14,939 nucleotides of DNA, from NCBI GenBank assembly GCA_028702395.1, contig JAQVOV010000005.1:3428-18366 (forward strand), given 5' to 3'. Below are positions 5,819 to 13,582 of the stretch, in pieces. The translations under genes and the position numbers were made by a program. The first letter of the stretch is position 1, and each line of letters begins with the position of its first letter. Below the pieces are notes generated by a model. The model did no database searches. It saw only the letters and a program-made list of their open reading frames with translations, and had not been told where the DNA came from. Source of the DNA: Candidatus Omnitrophota bacterium (GTDB taxonomy: Bacteria > Omnitrophota > Gorgyraeia > JABMRN01).

Positions 5819-7117
5819 TCACTTAGCTTTTGGCCAAAACTTATTTATAAGCTCGGATCTAAAGCTTGTCTGTTCCGGTTCAAAACACTGTGCAAGAATT
5901 TGCCAGCCTTCGTCTAAAGCTTTTTCAAGAGAAATATTTACCTTAAGATCCATCATTGTTTTTTCAAACAATTGCCCATACTTAAGAAGTTTTTGATCCC
6001 ACTGGCTCATTCTAAAACCCATTGCTCTTTTTTCTTCAGTCTCATTATATTGTGCATAAAGCTGCAGCATTCCATCCATTATAGCTCTATGGTCTTCTCT
6101 TGTATCCTTGTTAACCTGTTGTTTCAATCTGCTTAAAGAGCCAAAAGGTTCTATTCTCCCACCTTTAAGATAAAACTGTCCCTCTGTAATATAACCTGTA
6201 TTATCTGGAACAGGATGAGTTACATCATCTCCAGGCATTGTTGTAACAGCCAGAATTGTAATGCTTCCCGCTCCATCAAAATCTACTGCTTTTTCATATC
6301 TTGCAGCAAGTTGACTATACAAGTCTCCGGGGTATCCTCTATTCGAAGGAACTTGCTCCATTGTTATTGCTATTTCTTTTAATGCATCTGCAAAATTTGT
6401 CATATCAGAAAGAAGAACTAAAACCCTTTTTCCTTGTAATGCAAAATTCTCTGCTACAGCTAAACACATATCAGGGACCATTAACCCTTCAACAATAGGA
6501 TCTGATGCTGTATGCATAAAAAATATTGTTCTGGAAAGTGCGCCTCCTTCTTCTAATGTTTCTTTAAAATATATATATTGATCATATTTCAGTCCTATTC
6601 CTCCTAAAATGATCATATCAACTTCTGCTTGTAAAGCAATTCTCGCTAAAAGCTCATTATACGGTTCTCCTGAAGATGAAAAAATAGGAAGCTTTTGAGA
6701 TTCTACTAAAGTATTAAAAACATCTATCATTGGGATATTTGTTCTTATCATTTGAGACGGAATTACTCTTGTTGCAGGGTTAGGAGATGGTCCCCCTATT
6801 TCAATTAAGTTTTCTGTTATTGCAGGCCCTCCATCTATAGGCTCTCCGCTACCATTAAATATCCTTCCTAAAAGATTGGAAGAAAACCCTACTTGCATGG
6901 GATGACCAAGAAACTTAACTTCATCTCCTGTAGATATTCCTCTTGATCCTTGAAAAGCCTGTAAATAAACACGATCTTTATCCAGCCTTATTACTTGTGC
7001 TAAGGATCTTCCCATAGAAGTAGATACCTCGGCTAATTCTTCATAGGCCACGCCCTCTGCCTGCACAGTCAAAACATTTCCTACAATGTTCACTATTTTA
7101 GTACATACTTTTTTCAT
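5819..7117 (-). CDS. atpB: V-type ATPase subunit B (non-catalytic head subunit)
   Basis: The 432-residue subunit alternates with A in the A3B3 head. It lacks a Walker A loop; the equivalent place reads SSSGEPYNE (147-155), as usual in B subunits. PSNRGYPGDLY (257-267) and the SLSRL motif (327-331) are conserved. Arg330 in the latter should be the arginine finger that reaches the nucleotide site of A. The N-terminal beta-barrel (1-75), central nucleotide-binding-like domain and C-terminal helical domain are all present, and the length is normal. The gene follows A after 63 bp that contain a perfect 30-bp palindrome. The family call is certain; the finger residue is by analogy. Confidence 0.95.
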   Translation of the reverse strand: MKKVCTKIVNIVGNVLTVQAEGVAYEELAEVSTSMGRSLAQVIRLDKDRVYLQAFQGSRGISTGDEVKFLGHPMQVGFSSNLLGRIFNGSGEPIDGGPAITENLIEIGGPSPNPATRVIPSQMIRTNIPMIDVFNTLVESQKLPIFSSSGEPYNELLARIALQAEVDMIILGGIGLKYDQYIYFKETLEEGGALSRTIFFMHTASDPIVEGLMVPDMCLAVAENFALQGKRVLVLLSDMTNFADALKEIAITMEQVPSNRGYPGDLYSQLAARYEKAVDFDGAGSITILAVTTMPGDDVTHPVPDNTGYITEGQFYLKGGRIEPFGSLSRLKQQVNKDTREDHRAIMDGMLQLYAQYNETEEKRAMGFRMSQWDQKLLKYGQLFEKTMMDLKVNISLEKALDEGWQILAQCFEPEQTSFRSELINKFWPKAK

Positions 7118-7145
7118 ATTATCTTCCTTTTTTATACTTTCCTCT

Positions 7146-7175
7146 TGTAGGGGCGAAAAATTTTTCGCCCCTACA
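7146..7175. repeat. Perfect 30-bp palindrome between A and B genes
   Basis: The arms are TGTAGGGGCGAAAAA and its exact complement, centred between 7160 and 7161. The inner 24 bases are identical to the palindrome at 2328-2353. In the transcript it forms a stable hairpin 28 nt upstream of the B start codon, where it could act in mRNA processing or partial termination. It is also compatible with an inserted REP-like element. Confidence 0.7.
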
Positions 7176-7180
7176 TACTT

Positions 7181-8911
7181 TTATTTTCCTTTTTCCTGCA
7201 ACAAGTCGTCGATCTTCTTCTCTTGTGTTTTAAACAGATCTGAACCCATCTCTTTATAGTTCCAGTTAATGAATGCTTGTCTTAAAGAATAAAAGAATGT
7301 TCTCGCATCTTCTTTTTCTTTAAAAGAAAATTCTTTTTTTAAAATATCCTTGTATAGTTTTGCAAAAACATATTCTTGTCTTTGGGAGGAAGACGCTGCA
7401 TCCACAGAATCAAACCCATTTTGTTGTAAATATACAGAGTCGATGAACTCTGCTTTTAAATAAACGATAAAGTCATCCATAGAAGTTCCTTCTTCACCAA
7501 CAACTTTCATCATTTGGTCAACTCCATCGCCTTTTACCATTATATTTTTTGCGTCTTCAGCTATTTCCTCATTTATAAAACTTTTATATCTTGACCAGCT
7601 TTCAAGAGGGTCTATTGACGGAAATTTTCTTGCATTTGCTCTGTCTCTGGAAAGACCAAGAAAAGCTCCTACAACTTTAAGCGTTGCTTGTGTAACAGGT
7701 TCTTCAAAGTTCCCTCCTGCAGGAGATACTGTTCCCCCTATTGTAAGCGACCCTTTTTCTCCATTTAGAAGTTTTACAACACCTGCCCTTTCATAAAACT
7801 GTGCTATTCTTGATTCTAGATATGCTGGAAAAGCTTCTTCTCCAGGAATTTCTTCTAGCCTTCCAGATATCTCTCTCATCGCCTGAGCCCACCTAGAAGT
7901 TGAATCTGCAAGCAAAAGAACATCTAACCCCATTTGCCTGTAATATTCAGCCAAAGTACATCCTGTATAAACAGAGGATTCTCTGGCTGCAACAGGCATT
8001 GAAGAAGTGTTACAAATAATTATAGTTCGTTCCATAAGAGATTTGCCTGTTTTAGGATCTATAAGTTCTGGGAATTCCTTTAATGTTTCAACCACTTCCC
8101 CTGCTCTTTCTCCGCATGCAGCAATAATAACGATATCGACTTGTGCATGTCTAGAAATTAATTGTTGCAATACTGTTTTACCTGCGCCAAAAGGACCTGG
8201 GATACAAAAAGTTCCTCCTTTTGATACAGGAAAAAAAGAATCTATTAATCTTTGTTTTGTTACCATCGTTTCTTTTGGTGAAAGTTTTTCATCATATGCT
8301 TTTATAGGCATTTTGACAGGCCATTCAAAAACCATTGTTAAATCTATTGTTTTACCCTTTTCATCTTTTATTTTTGCAATAATATCTTCGCAGTTATAAT
8401 CGTTTGGCGAAGCAATATCTTGTATTTCATATTCTCCCTGAAGATAAAAAGGAACCATTATATTATGCTTAAAAAGTCCTTCTTTCACATATCCCAAAAC
8501 ATTGCCGGCCTTAACCTTTTCTCCTTTTTTTGCAATAGGATTAAATGTCCATTTTTTTTTCATATCTATGGCTGATCTTTCTATGCCTACTGGCAAAAAA
8601 TATCCAAATTCTTTTGCAAGTTCAGGCAAAGGGTTTTGTAATCCATCGTAAACTTGCCCCAAGAGACCAGGTCCTAGCTGAACAGAAAGCATGTTCCCTG
8701 AAAAAGCTACCTCTGCTCCAACTTTTATCCCTTTGGTATATTCAAAAACCTGTAAAAATGCAATGTTCCCTTCGATCTTTATAACTTCTGCCTTTAGTTT
8801 CTTGTCACCACAAACAGCAAATGCCACTTCGTTTTGCAGAATATCCCCCTCAAACTCAACGCTTATCATATTCCCGTTAACAGATACTATTTTCCCATTA
8901 TTCTTATTCAT
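7181..8911 (-). CDS. atpA: V-type ATPase subunit A (catalytic)
   Basis: This 576-residue subunit is the ATP-hydrolysing or ATP-making part of the head. The Walker A loop GPFGAGKT is at 239-246, with Lys245 for phosphate binding. GERAGEV (268-274) contains the catalytic Glu269. ADSTSRWAQAMREISGRLEE starts at 335. The A-specific insertion (about 100-190) is present and separates A from B and from F-type beta subunits. Length is normal. The first 8 nt of the gene overlap the end of the DUF2764 gene, and TGAGGT lies just upstream of the ATG, so the two are translationally coupled. Confidence 0.96.
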   Translation of the reverse strand: MNKNNGKIVSVNGNMISVEFEGDILQNEVAFAVCGDKKLKAEVIKIEGNIAFLQVFEYTKGIKVGAEVAFSGNMLSVQLGPGLLGQVYDGLQNPLPELAKEFGYFLPVGIERSAIDMKKKWTFNPIAKKGEKVKAGNVLGYVKEGLFKHNIMVPFYLQGEYEIQDIASPNDYNCEDIIAKIKDEKGKTIDLTMVFEWPVKMPIKAYDEKLSPKETMVTKQRLIDSFFPVSKGGTFCIPGPFGAGKTVLQQLISRHAQVDIVIIAACGERAGEVVETLKEFPELIDPKTGKSLMERTIIICNTSSMPVAARESSVYTGCTLAEYYRQMGLDVLLLADSTSRWAQAMREISGRLEEIPGEEAFPAYLESRIAQFYERAGVVKLLNGEKGSLTIGGTVSPAGGNFEEPVTQATLKVVGAFLGLSRDRANARKFPSIDPLESWSRYKSFINEEIAEDAKNIMVKGDGVDQMMKVVGEEGTSMDDFIVYLKAEFIDSVYLQQNGFDSVDAASSSQRQEYVFAKLYKDILKKEFSFKEKEDARTFFYSLRQAFINWNYKEMGSDLFKTQEKKIDDLLQEKGK

Positions 8912-9410
8912 ATTTTACCTCACATAACGTTTCAAAAACCTGCAACCCTTTTTCTTCATCGAACTTTTTTATTCTTTCAATAATTACAAGTTTTAAATAA
9001 TAAATTATTACTGCTTCCAGATCAAAAACATGTCCTTGTTCAAGATCATCTAAAATTTCCAGCTTTTTTTCAGCAAGAACCTTTTCTTTTTTCAAAGGGT
9101 CTTGTTGTTCAACAATTTCTTTTATCGTTTTATCTGTAACTGAACTTTTCAATCCTTCTTTTGTATTCTCTCTGTATCTTGCCAATTGTTTTCTCAAAAA
9201 AGCATCAAAGGCTTTCCATATACTAAGCATATCATCTTTTTCAAAATCTATATCATCTTCGAAAACAACACTATTGAGAAGAATGTCCATGTCTTTTTCT
9301 GAAAGCCACTTTTCGCATTCCAAAAGGAACTGTTCTTTAGAGATCCTCAATTCTTTTTCAAGGCTCAAAAAAGGCAAAGACGCTATTAAATAATAATACC
9401 CTTTAACCAT
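8904..9410 (-). CDS. DUF2764 V-ATPase-associated protein
   Basis: The 168-residue protein begins with the MVKGYYYLIASLPFL pattern typical of DUF2764. Genes of this family lie between E and A in the V-ATPase operons of Borrelia, Treponema and Chlamydia. It is soluble and mostly helical, rich in Lys, Glu and Leu. Its last part (about 127-165) resembles the C-terminal helices of V-ATPase subunit C, the socket that joins the stalk to the ring; I infer that it replaces C, which is otherwise missing here. It is shorter than many members of the family. It overlaps E by 8 nt upstream and A by 8 nt downstream, so it should be made in step with both. The family is likely; the role is inference. Confidence 0.8.
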   Translation of the reverse strand: MVKGYYYLIASLPFLSLEKELRISKEQFLLECEKWLSEKDMDILLNSVVFEDDIDFEKDDMLSIWKAFDAFLRKQLARYRENTKEGLKSSVTDKTIKEIVEQQDPLKKEKVLAEKKLEILDDLEQGHVFDLEAVIIYYLKLVIIERIKKFDEEKGLQVFETLCEVKYE

Positions 9411-10023
9411 TGTTTTTTTCCTCTTGCCCTATTCCAAGATTAATATCTAATTGCTTAACTAATTTTGGATTTAAAAATTTAACAAAAGCTTCTGCTATAG
9501 CTGTTTCTGAAAAATCAAAGAAAGAATTTGTTCCTTTTTGCCCTATTCTAAAACCTCTGTCTATCTTGTCTGTTGTTTTTATTTCTGCTTTCCTTTTTTG
9601 GAGTTCTCTTATTAAAGAATCTTTCAAAGCTTTTTTTTCTTCTTCTGTAAGGATCACTTCTATCTCCTGATCCGGAGAGAACTTTTCTGCTATTTTTAAA
9701 ATAGCTTCTTGTATGACTTCTGTGGAAAGGCTTTTTGAAACCTCTTCTTTGACTATTCGTCCAAAAAATTCCTGCACTCTAGATCTCAAGGTTAGCAAAA
9801 CATCTCTGGAAGATTGTTTTATTGTGTCTATAGAGGATCGCTGGTATTGATCTGCTTTTTTCTGGGATTGTTCTATAATATCAGCTCCCATTTTTTGAGC
9901 TTTTTGAACAATGTCTGCTGCTTTTTTTTCTGCTTGATCAATAATTTCTTTTGCTTTTTTCCCAGCTGAATCTATCCCGTCTTGCTGGATCTTGTTTATA
10001 AGGTTGTTTAAATCCATTTCCAT
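9403..10023 (-). CDS. atpE: V-type ATPase subunit E (peripheral stalk)
   Basis: The 206-residue peripheral stalk subunit ties the head to the membrane stator. Residues 1-95 form a long helix rich in Ala, Lys and Gln with repeats of the AKEIIDQAEKKA type, suited to a coiled coil with a partner. From about 95 on comes the small globular domain that binds the B subunit. No G/H partner gene is seen in the operon. The ATG at 10023 has AAGGAGA 6 nt upstream, and the next ATG (codon 3) is poorer. It is the first gene of the operon and overlaps the DUF2764 gene by 8 nt. The family call rests on length, coiled-coil layout and position. Confidence 0.88.
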   Translation of the reverse strand: MEMDLNNLINKIQQDGIDSAGKKAKEIIDQAEKKAADIVQKAQKMGADIIEQSQKKADQYQRSSIDTIKQSSRDVLLTLRSRVQEFFGRIVKEEVSKSLSTEVIQEAILKIAEKFSPDQEIEVILTEEEKKALKDSLIRELQKRKAEIKTTDKIDRGFRIGQKGTNSFFDFSETAIAEAFVKFLNPKLVKQLDINLGIGQEEKNNG

Positions 10024-10040
10024 GATAAGTCTCCTTATTT

Positions 10041-10133
10041 CGCGCTTCGCGCCACGCGTTGCGAGCTTCGAGCTTTTAAAGAAATCTTAGGATTCCGTTA
10101 AGGCTCGCGGCGCGTAGCTCGTAGCACGTAGCA
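10041..10133. repeat. GCTCG-word inverted repeat in V-ATPase leader
   Basis: GC-rich words (10102-10133, such as GGCTCGCGG, TAGCTCGTAGC) face inverted words (10041-10075, such as GCGAGCTTCGAGCTT). The minus-strand reading of the second part, AGCTCGAAGCTCGC, matches the start of the GCTCG words in repeat copy 3 at 2429. The element lies in the predicted 5' leader of the V-ATPase message and should fold there. Confidence 0.55.
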
Positions 10134-10150
10134 GTTTTTATTTATTCTTT

Positions 10151-10177
10151 ATTATACTACTTTATTAAAAAAAACAA
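10151..10177 (-). promoter_or_regulatory. Possible promoter of V-ATPase operon
   Basis: On the minus strand a perfect -10 box TATAAT (10156-10151) is preceded, after 15 bp, by TTGTTT (10177-10172). The spacer is short and the area is AT-rich, so the -35 box is weak. Transcription would begin near 10144 and give a leader of about 120 nt. Confidence 0.45.
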
Positions 10178-10211
10178 TGTTTTTTATTATTTTTGTAAAT
10201 AAAGTAGAAAA

Positions 10212-10229
10212 ATAATTGAAACTTTTCAA
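10212..10229 (-). terminator. Weak terminator candidate after pyrE
   Basis: On the minus strand, TTGAAA pairs with TTTCAA over a 2-nt loop and is followed by TTATTTTT. The stem is short and made mostly of A-T pairs. It is the only candidate in the 233-bp gap between pyrE and the E gene, so pyr transcripts may read through into the V-ATPase operon. Confidence 0.25.
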
Positions 10230-10256
10230 ATATTTTTTTCTCGTAACAAAAAATTT

Positions 10257-10829
10257 TTACTTTGTTCCAGATCCTGGCTTTACTAGAGGGATTCCCTTTT
10301 TGCACAAAGGGCACTCTTCTTGTGAAAAAACAGGGATAGAAACTTTCGCAAGGCTTTTAAAGGGAACTCCAAATTCAACTTTCCCTTCTGTTCTGTCTCC
10401 TATGCAAGCAACGCCTATGATCTGTGAACCTTTGCCTTTAACAACATCTATCACTTCTTTGGTAGATCTTCCGGTAGTTATGATATCTTCTACGATAATA
10501 ACGCGGTCTTTATCCGATAAGGTAAAACCTCTTCTTAAGAGCATTTCCCCATCTTTTCTTTCTGTAAAAATTCCTTTTACGCCTAAAGCCCTTGCAACTT
10601 CATAAGAAACTAATACTCCTCCTAACGCAGGCGCAATAACTGCAGTAGGTTTTTCTTCTTTGAATTTATTTGCTATCTCTCTACAAAGCTTCTCAGTTGC
10701 TGCCGGATTTTGTAACACAAGAGCACATTGCATATAATTTGGAGAATGAAGTCCGCTAGATAAAACAAAATGTCCTTCTAGCAACGCATCATTATCCTTA
10801 AAAACTTGTAAAACTTCTTCTTGAGTCAT
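10257..10829 (-). CDS. pyrE: Orotate phosphoribosyltransferase
   Basis: It joins orotate to PRPP to make orotidine 5'-phosphate. The PRPP-binding motif VEDIITTGRS is at 113-122, and the orotate side is served by the SSGLHSPNY region (24-32). The 190-residue protein ends in CPLCKKGIPLVKPGS with a CxxC pair (173 and 176), as in the Thermus-like form of PyrE. I place the start at the ATG at 10829, with GGGAGG 11 nt upstream. The frame is open to a TTG at 10859, but those 10 extra residues are not family-like. It is the last gene of the pyr operon, 161 bp after pyrF. Confidence 0.93.
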   Translation of the reverse strand: MTQEEVLQVFKDNDALLEGHFVLSSGLHSPNYMQCALVLQNPAATEKLCREIANKFKEEKPTAVIAPALGGVLVSYEVARALGVKGIFTERKDGEMLLRRGFTLSDKDRVIIVEDIITTGRSTKEVIDVVKGKGSQIIGVACIGDRTEGKVEFGVPFKSLAKVSIPVFSQEECPLCKKGIPLVKPGSGTK

Positions 10830-10990
10830 TTTTGAGATTTCCTCCCGTTTAGTGACCAAAGACCAGGACAGTCTATAACCGTTTATCTTTAAATCAATTT
10901 ACCCTGGTTTCTGGTTTCTAATTTCTATCTTCTAATTGAACCCTGAATCGTGTTTTGCGAAGCAAAACTCTGGTTCAGGGCAAGTAAAAG
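10830..10990. repeat. Word-palindrome spacer and hairpin between pyrF and pyrE
   Basis: Two elements lie here. At 10854-10867 GACCAAAGACCAGG is a short direct repeat, and at 10911-10925 CCCTGGTTTCTGGTT is its inverted form. At 10941-10980 is a hairpin with an outer stem CCCTGAA/TTCAGGG and an inner stem GTTTTGC/GCAAAAC around a GAA loop. The hairpin lies just after the pyrF stop. It lacks a T-run on the minus strand, so it more likely protects or processes the message than ends it. Confidence 0.55.
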
Positions 10991-11719
10991 CTACTCCTGT
11001 ATTTCTTCCAGTATCTTTTTAACAGCTTCCACAGGCCTTCTTGCTTGAATTATTGGTCTGCCTATAACAATAAAATCTGATCCTGCTTCTATGGCTTCTT
11101 TAGGTGTCATTACCCTTTTCTGGTCGTCTGCTGTTTGTGCCCATTCAGGTCTGATGCCAGGTGTTACAACAACAAAATTATCTCCGAATTTCTTTTTTAT
11201 TTTAATTATTTCAAGAGGAGAAGCAACTATTCCGTCTACCCCTGCTTTTTGGGCTAATTTAGCATATTTCGTTACTACTTCGTCAACAGGACCTTCTATT
11301 CCCAAAGGCTCTAGATCTTCTTCTTTCATACTTGTAAGAATAGTCACTGCAACTAAAATGGGCTTAAAGATATGAAGCTCTTTTGCTTTTTGCCTAACAG
11401 TCTTTGCTGTTAATTTCATGCATTGTTCTCCTGCAAGAGCATGCATGTTCATCATATACACTCCCATTTTCGTGGCTTCAGCAGCAGCGTTAGCAACTGT
11501 GTTTGGGATGTCAAAATATTTCAGGTCCAGAAAAACTTTTGCTCCTTTTTTATGTATATATTGGATGATCTTTGGCCCGCATTGCGTAAACAAAATGTTG
11601 CCTACTTTAAAAACTTGAACATATGGCGCTAAAGCTTTAACAAGCCTTCCTGCTTTTCTATATGTATCAACATCTAAAGCAACTATTAATTTAGGATTTT
11701 TATTTCTTTTTTTTATCAT
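10991..11719 (-). CDS. pyrF: Orotidine 5'-phosphate decarboxylase
   Basis: It removes CO2 from OMP to give UMP, the last step of de novo UMP synthesis. The active-site motif DLKYFDIPNT is at 65-74, with Asp65, Lys67 and Asp70 forming the charged network. VALDVD (13-18) gives the first Asp-containing strand, and the phosphate-binding segments are VTPGIRPEW (185-193) and IGRPI (219-223). The 242-residue length fits the bacterial group that includes Bacillus PyrF. The ATG at 11719 has AAAGGG 6 nt upstream. It lies 34 bp after pyrD in the same operon. Confidence 0.96.
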   Translation of the reverse strand: MIKKRNKNPKLIVALDVDTYRKAGRLVKALAPYVQVFKVGNILFTQCGPKIIQYIHKKGAKVFLDLKYFDIPNTVANAAAEATKMGVYMMNMHALAGEQCMKLTAKTVRQKAKELHIFKPILVAVTILTSMKEEDLEPLGIEGPVDEVVTKYAKLAQKAGVDGIVASPLEIIKIKKKFGDNFVVVTPGIRPEWAQTADDQKRVMTPKEAIEAGSDFIVIGRPIIQARRPVEAVKKILEEIQE

Positions 11720-11753
11720 TTTCAGCCCTTTGTTTGATTATAATTATTGGCTA

Positions 11754-12683
11754 TTATACAACAAGAGCTCCTATTAGCGAAGAAATATTTTCTATCTTTT
11801 TTTCTTCACAATATTTTTCAAGGTCGTTCACAATGTTCTCTCCTGTAAATGGATCAACAAAAGTAGCAGTTCCAACTTGCACAGCAGATGCTCCGCATAA
11901 AATGAACTCCAAAGCATCTTCCGCCGATATTATCCCGCCTATTGCGATTATAGGGACCTTAACTTTTTTGGATATATCATAAACCATTTTTAATGCCACT
12001 GGTTTTATTGCCGGCCCGCTTAACCCTCCGAAAATGTTCCCTAATACAGGACGTCTCTTCTCAACATTTACTGCCATTGCCGTTAACGTGTTTATGGCAG
12101 ATATTGCATCTGCTCCAGCATTTTCTGCAGCTTTTGCGATCTCTGTTATATCGGTCACATTAGGGGAAAGTTTTGCTATCAGTGTTTTTTTTGTATATTT
12201 CTTTGCGATTTTGATTATTTTTTCTGTTGCTTTTGGATCCTGCGCAATAAGCTTGTATTTACTCAACGTTTTCCCATGAGAGACATTTGGACAAGACAAA
12301 TTGAGCTCTATGGCCTTAATGTAACTTTGCTCATCTAAAAGCTCTGTCATTATTTTAAAATCTTCAACGCTAGTTGCCGAAATACTGACAATTACATGCG
12401 TTTTTAGCTTTTTCAGAAAATCTTTTTTCCCTTTTAAAAAATTTCTTATCCCAGGCCCTTCTAACCCTATAGAGTTTATCATTCCTGAGGCGGTCTCTAC
12501 AACTCGCGCAGAAGGATTGCCTTGTCTTTTTTCCATAGTGATCGTTTTTGTTATGATCGCACCTAATTTGTTGATATCAAAAAAGTTGTTTATTTCTTCG
12601 CCGCATCCGAATGTTCCTGATGCGCTCATTACAGGATTTTGTAATTTTAATTTTCCTATCTTTATTTCCAATGCTTTTGACAT
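11754..12683 (-). CDS. pyrD: Dihydroorotate dehydrogenase B, catalytic subunit
   Basis: The 309-residue FMN protein oxidises dihydroorotate to orotate. It is class 1B: the active-site base is Cys131 in LNLSCPNVSHG, and pyrK is its neighbour. The FMN site is seen in SASGTFG (20-26), KLSPNV (171-176), AIGGI (247-251) and VGTA (270-273). The start is the ATG at 12683 with AAAGGGA just upstream. The frame stays open to 12749, but that stretch runs inside pyrK and gives 22 residues unlike the family. The pyrK stop is 11 bp upstream. Electrons pass through PyrK to NAD+, which suits an anaerobe. Confidence 0.95.
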   Translation of the reverse strand: MSKALEIKIGKLKLQNPVMSASGTFGCGEEINNFFDINKLGAIITKTITMEKRQGNPSARVVETASGMINSIGLEGPGIRNFLKGKKDFLKKLKTHVIVSISATSVEDFKIMTELLDEQSYIKAIELNLSCPNVSHGKTLSKYKLIAQDPKATEKIIKIAKKYTKKTLIAKLSPNVTDITEIAKAAENAGADAISAINTLTAMAVNVEKRRPVLGNIFGGLSGPAIKPVALKMVYDISKKVKVPIIAIGGIISAEDALEFILCGASAVQVGTATFVDPFTGENIVNDLEKYCEEKKIENISSLIGALVV

Positions 12684-12694
12684 TTTTCCCTTTA

Positions 12695-13519
12695 TTACAA
12701 ATTTATTCTTTGATCGATCGCTTTGTTTAAGTTCTCCGGAATTTTCCAAAGGATCTCTTCTGCATTAAAAACCGGCCCATCTTTGCAAACAAGTTTTTTT
12801 CCTTGTGTAGTTTCAATTGCACATCCCATGCAAACGCCTATGCCGCAAGCTAAATATTCTTCCATAGATACTTGCGCTTTTATTTTTTCTTCTTTTGAAA
12901 TATCTGAAATTGCCATTAAAAGCGGATTTGGTCCGCAGGCATAAATAACACAGTTTTTTGGTTCAAGTTTCACTATTTCTTTCATTAACACAGAAGTAAC
13001 AAAGCCTTTATGTCCATAAGACCCATCATTGGTTGAAAAATACAACTCTGCTTTTAGCTTCTTGAAATCTTCCGCACAAAAAATATCGTTTTTTGTCTTT
13101 CCGCCTATAAAAACTTTTATCTTTGCACCTTTATTTTTTTTTATTATCTGGTCTGCCAAAAAATATAAAGGAACAACTCCGTATCCGCCTGCTACAAGCA
13201 AAATGTCATTTTTTTTATGCTCTATTTCAAACCCTTGCCCTAAAGGGCCTAACACAATTATTTCATCCCCTTCTTTTTTTTGTGAAAGTAATTGCGTTGC
13301 TTTTCCTGCTTTTTTTATCAATAACTCAATGCCATGTGAAGTGACCTTATGTATACCGAAAGGTCTTTTCAAAAGCGGACTAGTAGTATCCGAACATTTT
13401 ACGCTGACAAATTGTCCAGGCTTAGCTGTTTTCTTCAAATAGTCGCTTTTTAAAGAAAGCTTAAAACAACTGTCTGAAATATTATCTTTTTTTATTATTT
13501 TGACTTTTAGCTGTTTCAC
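12695..13519 (-). CDS. pyrK: Dihydroorotate dehydrogenase B, electron-transfer subunit
   Basis: The 274-residue iron-sulfur flavoprotein takes electrons from the FMN of PyrD and passes them to NAD+. The FAD-binding domain is at about 1-100, with RPFGIHK at 52-58. GPLGQGF (91-97) and AGGYGVVPL (110-118) belong to the flavin/NAD-binding fold. The [2Fe-2S] cluster is held by Cys225, Cys230, Cys233 and Cys245. All motifs are intact. The start is a GTG at 13519 with AAAGGG 6 nt upstream. It lies 63 bp after pyrC and 11 bp before pyrD. Confidence 0.94.
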   Translation of the reverse strand: MKQLKVKIIKKDNISDSCFKLSLKSDYLKKTAKPGQFVSVKCSDTTSPLLKRPFGIHKVTSHGIELLIKKAGKATQLLSQKKEGDEIIVLGPLGQGFEIEHKKNDILLVAGGYGVVPLYFLADQIIKKNKGAKIKVFIGGKTKNDIFCAEDFKKLKAELYFSTNDGSYGHKGFVTSVLMKEIVKLEPKNCVIYACGPNPLLMAISDISKEEKIKAQVSMEEYLACGIGVCMGCAIETTQGKKLVCKDGPVFNAEEILWKIPENLNKAIDQRINL

Positions 13520-13582
13520 TTTGAACCCTTTTCTGCTTTTTATAAAATGGGGGTTTGTATGAATAGTTTTTATTATGTTAAA

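Noticed and set aside
12684..12749. Longer pyrD start overlapping pyrK
   Set aside because: The 22 added residues are charged and unlike PyrD, while the ATG at 12683 has a good ribosome site and a family-like N-terminus.
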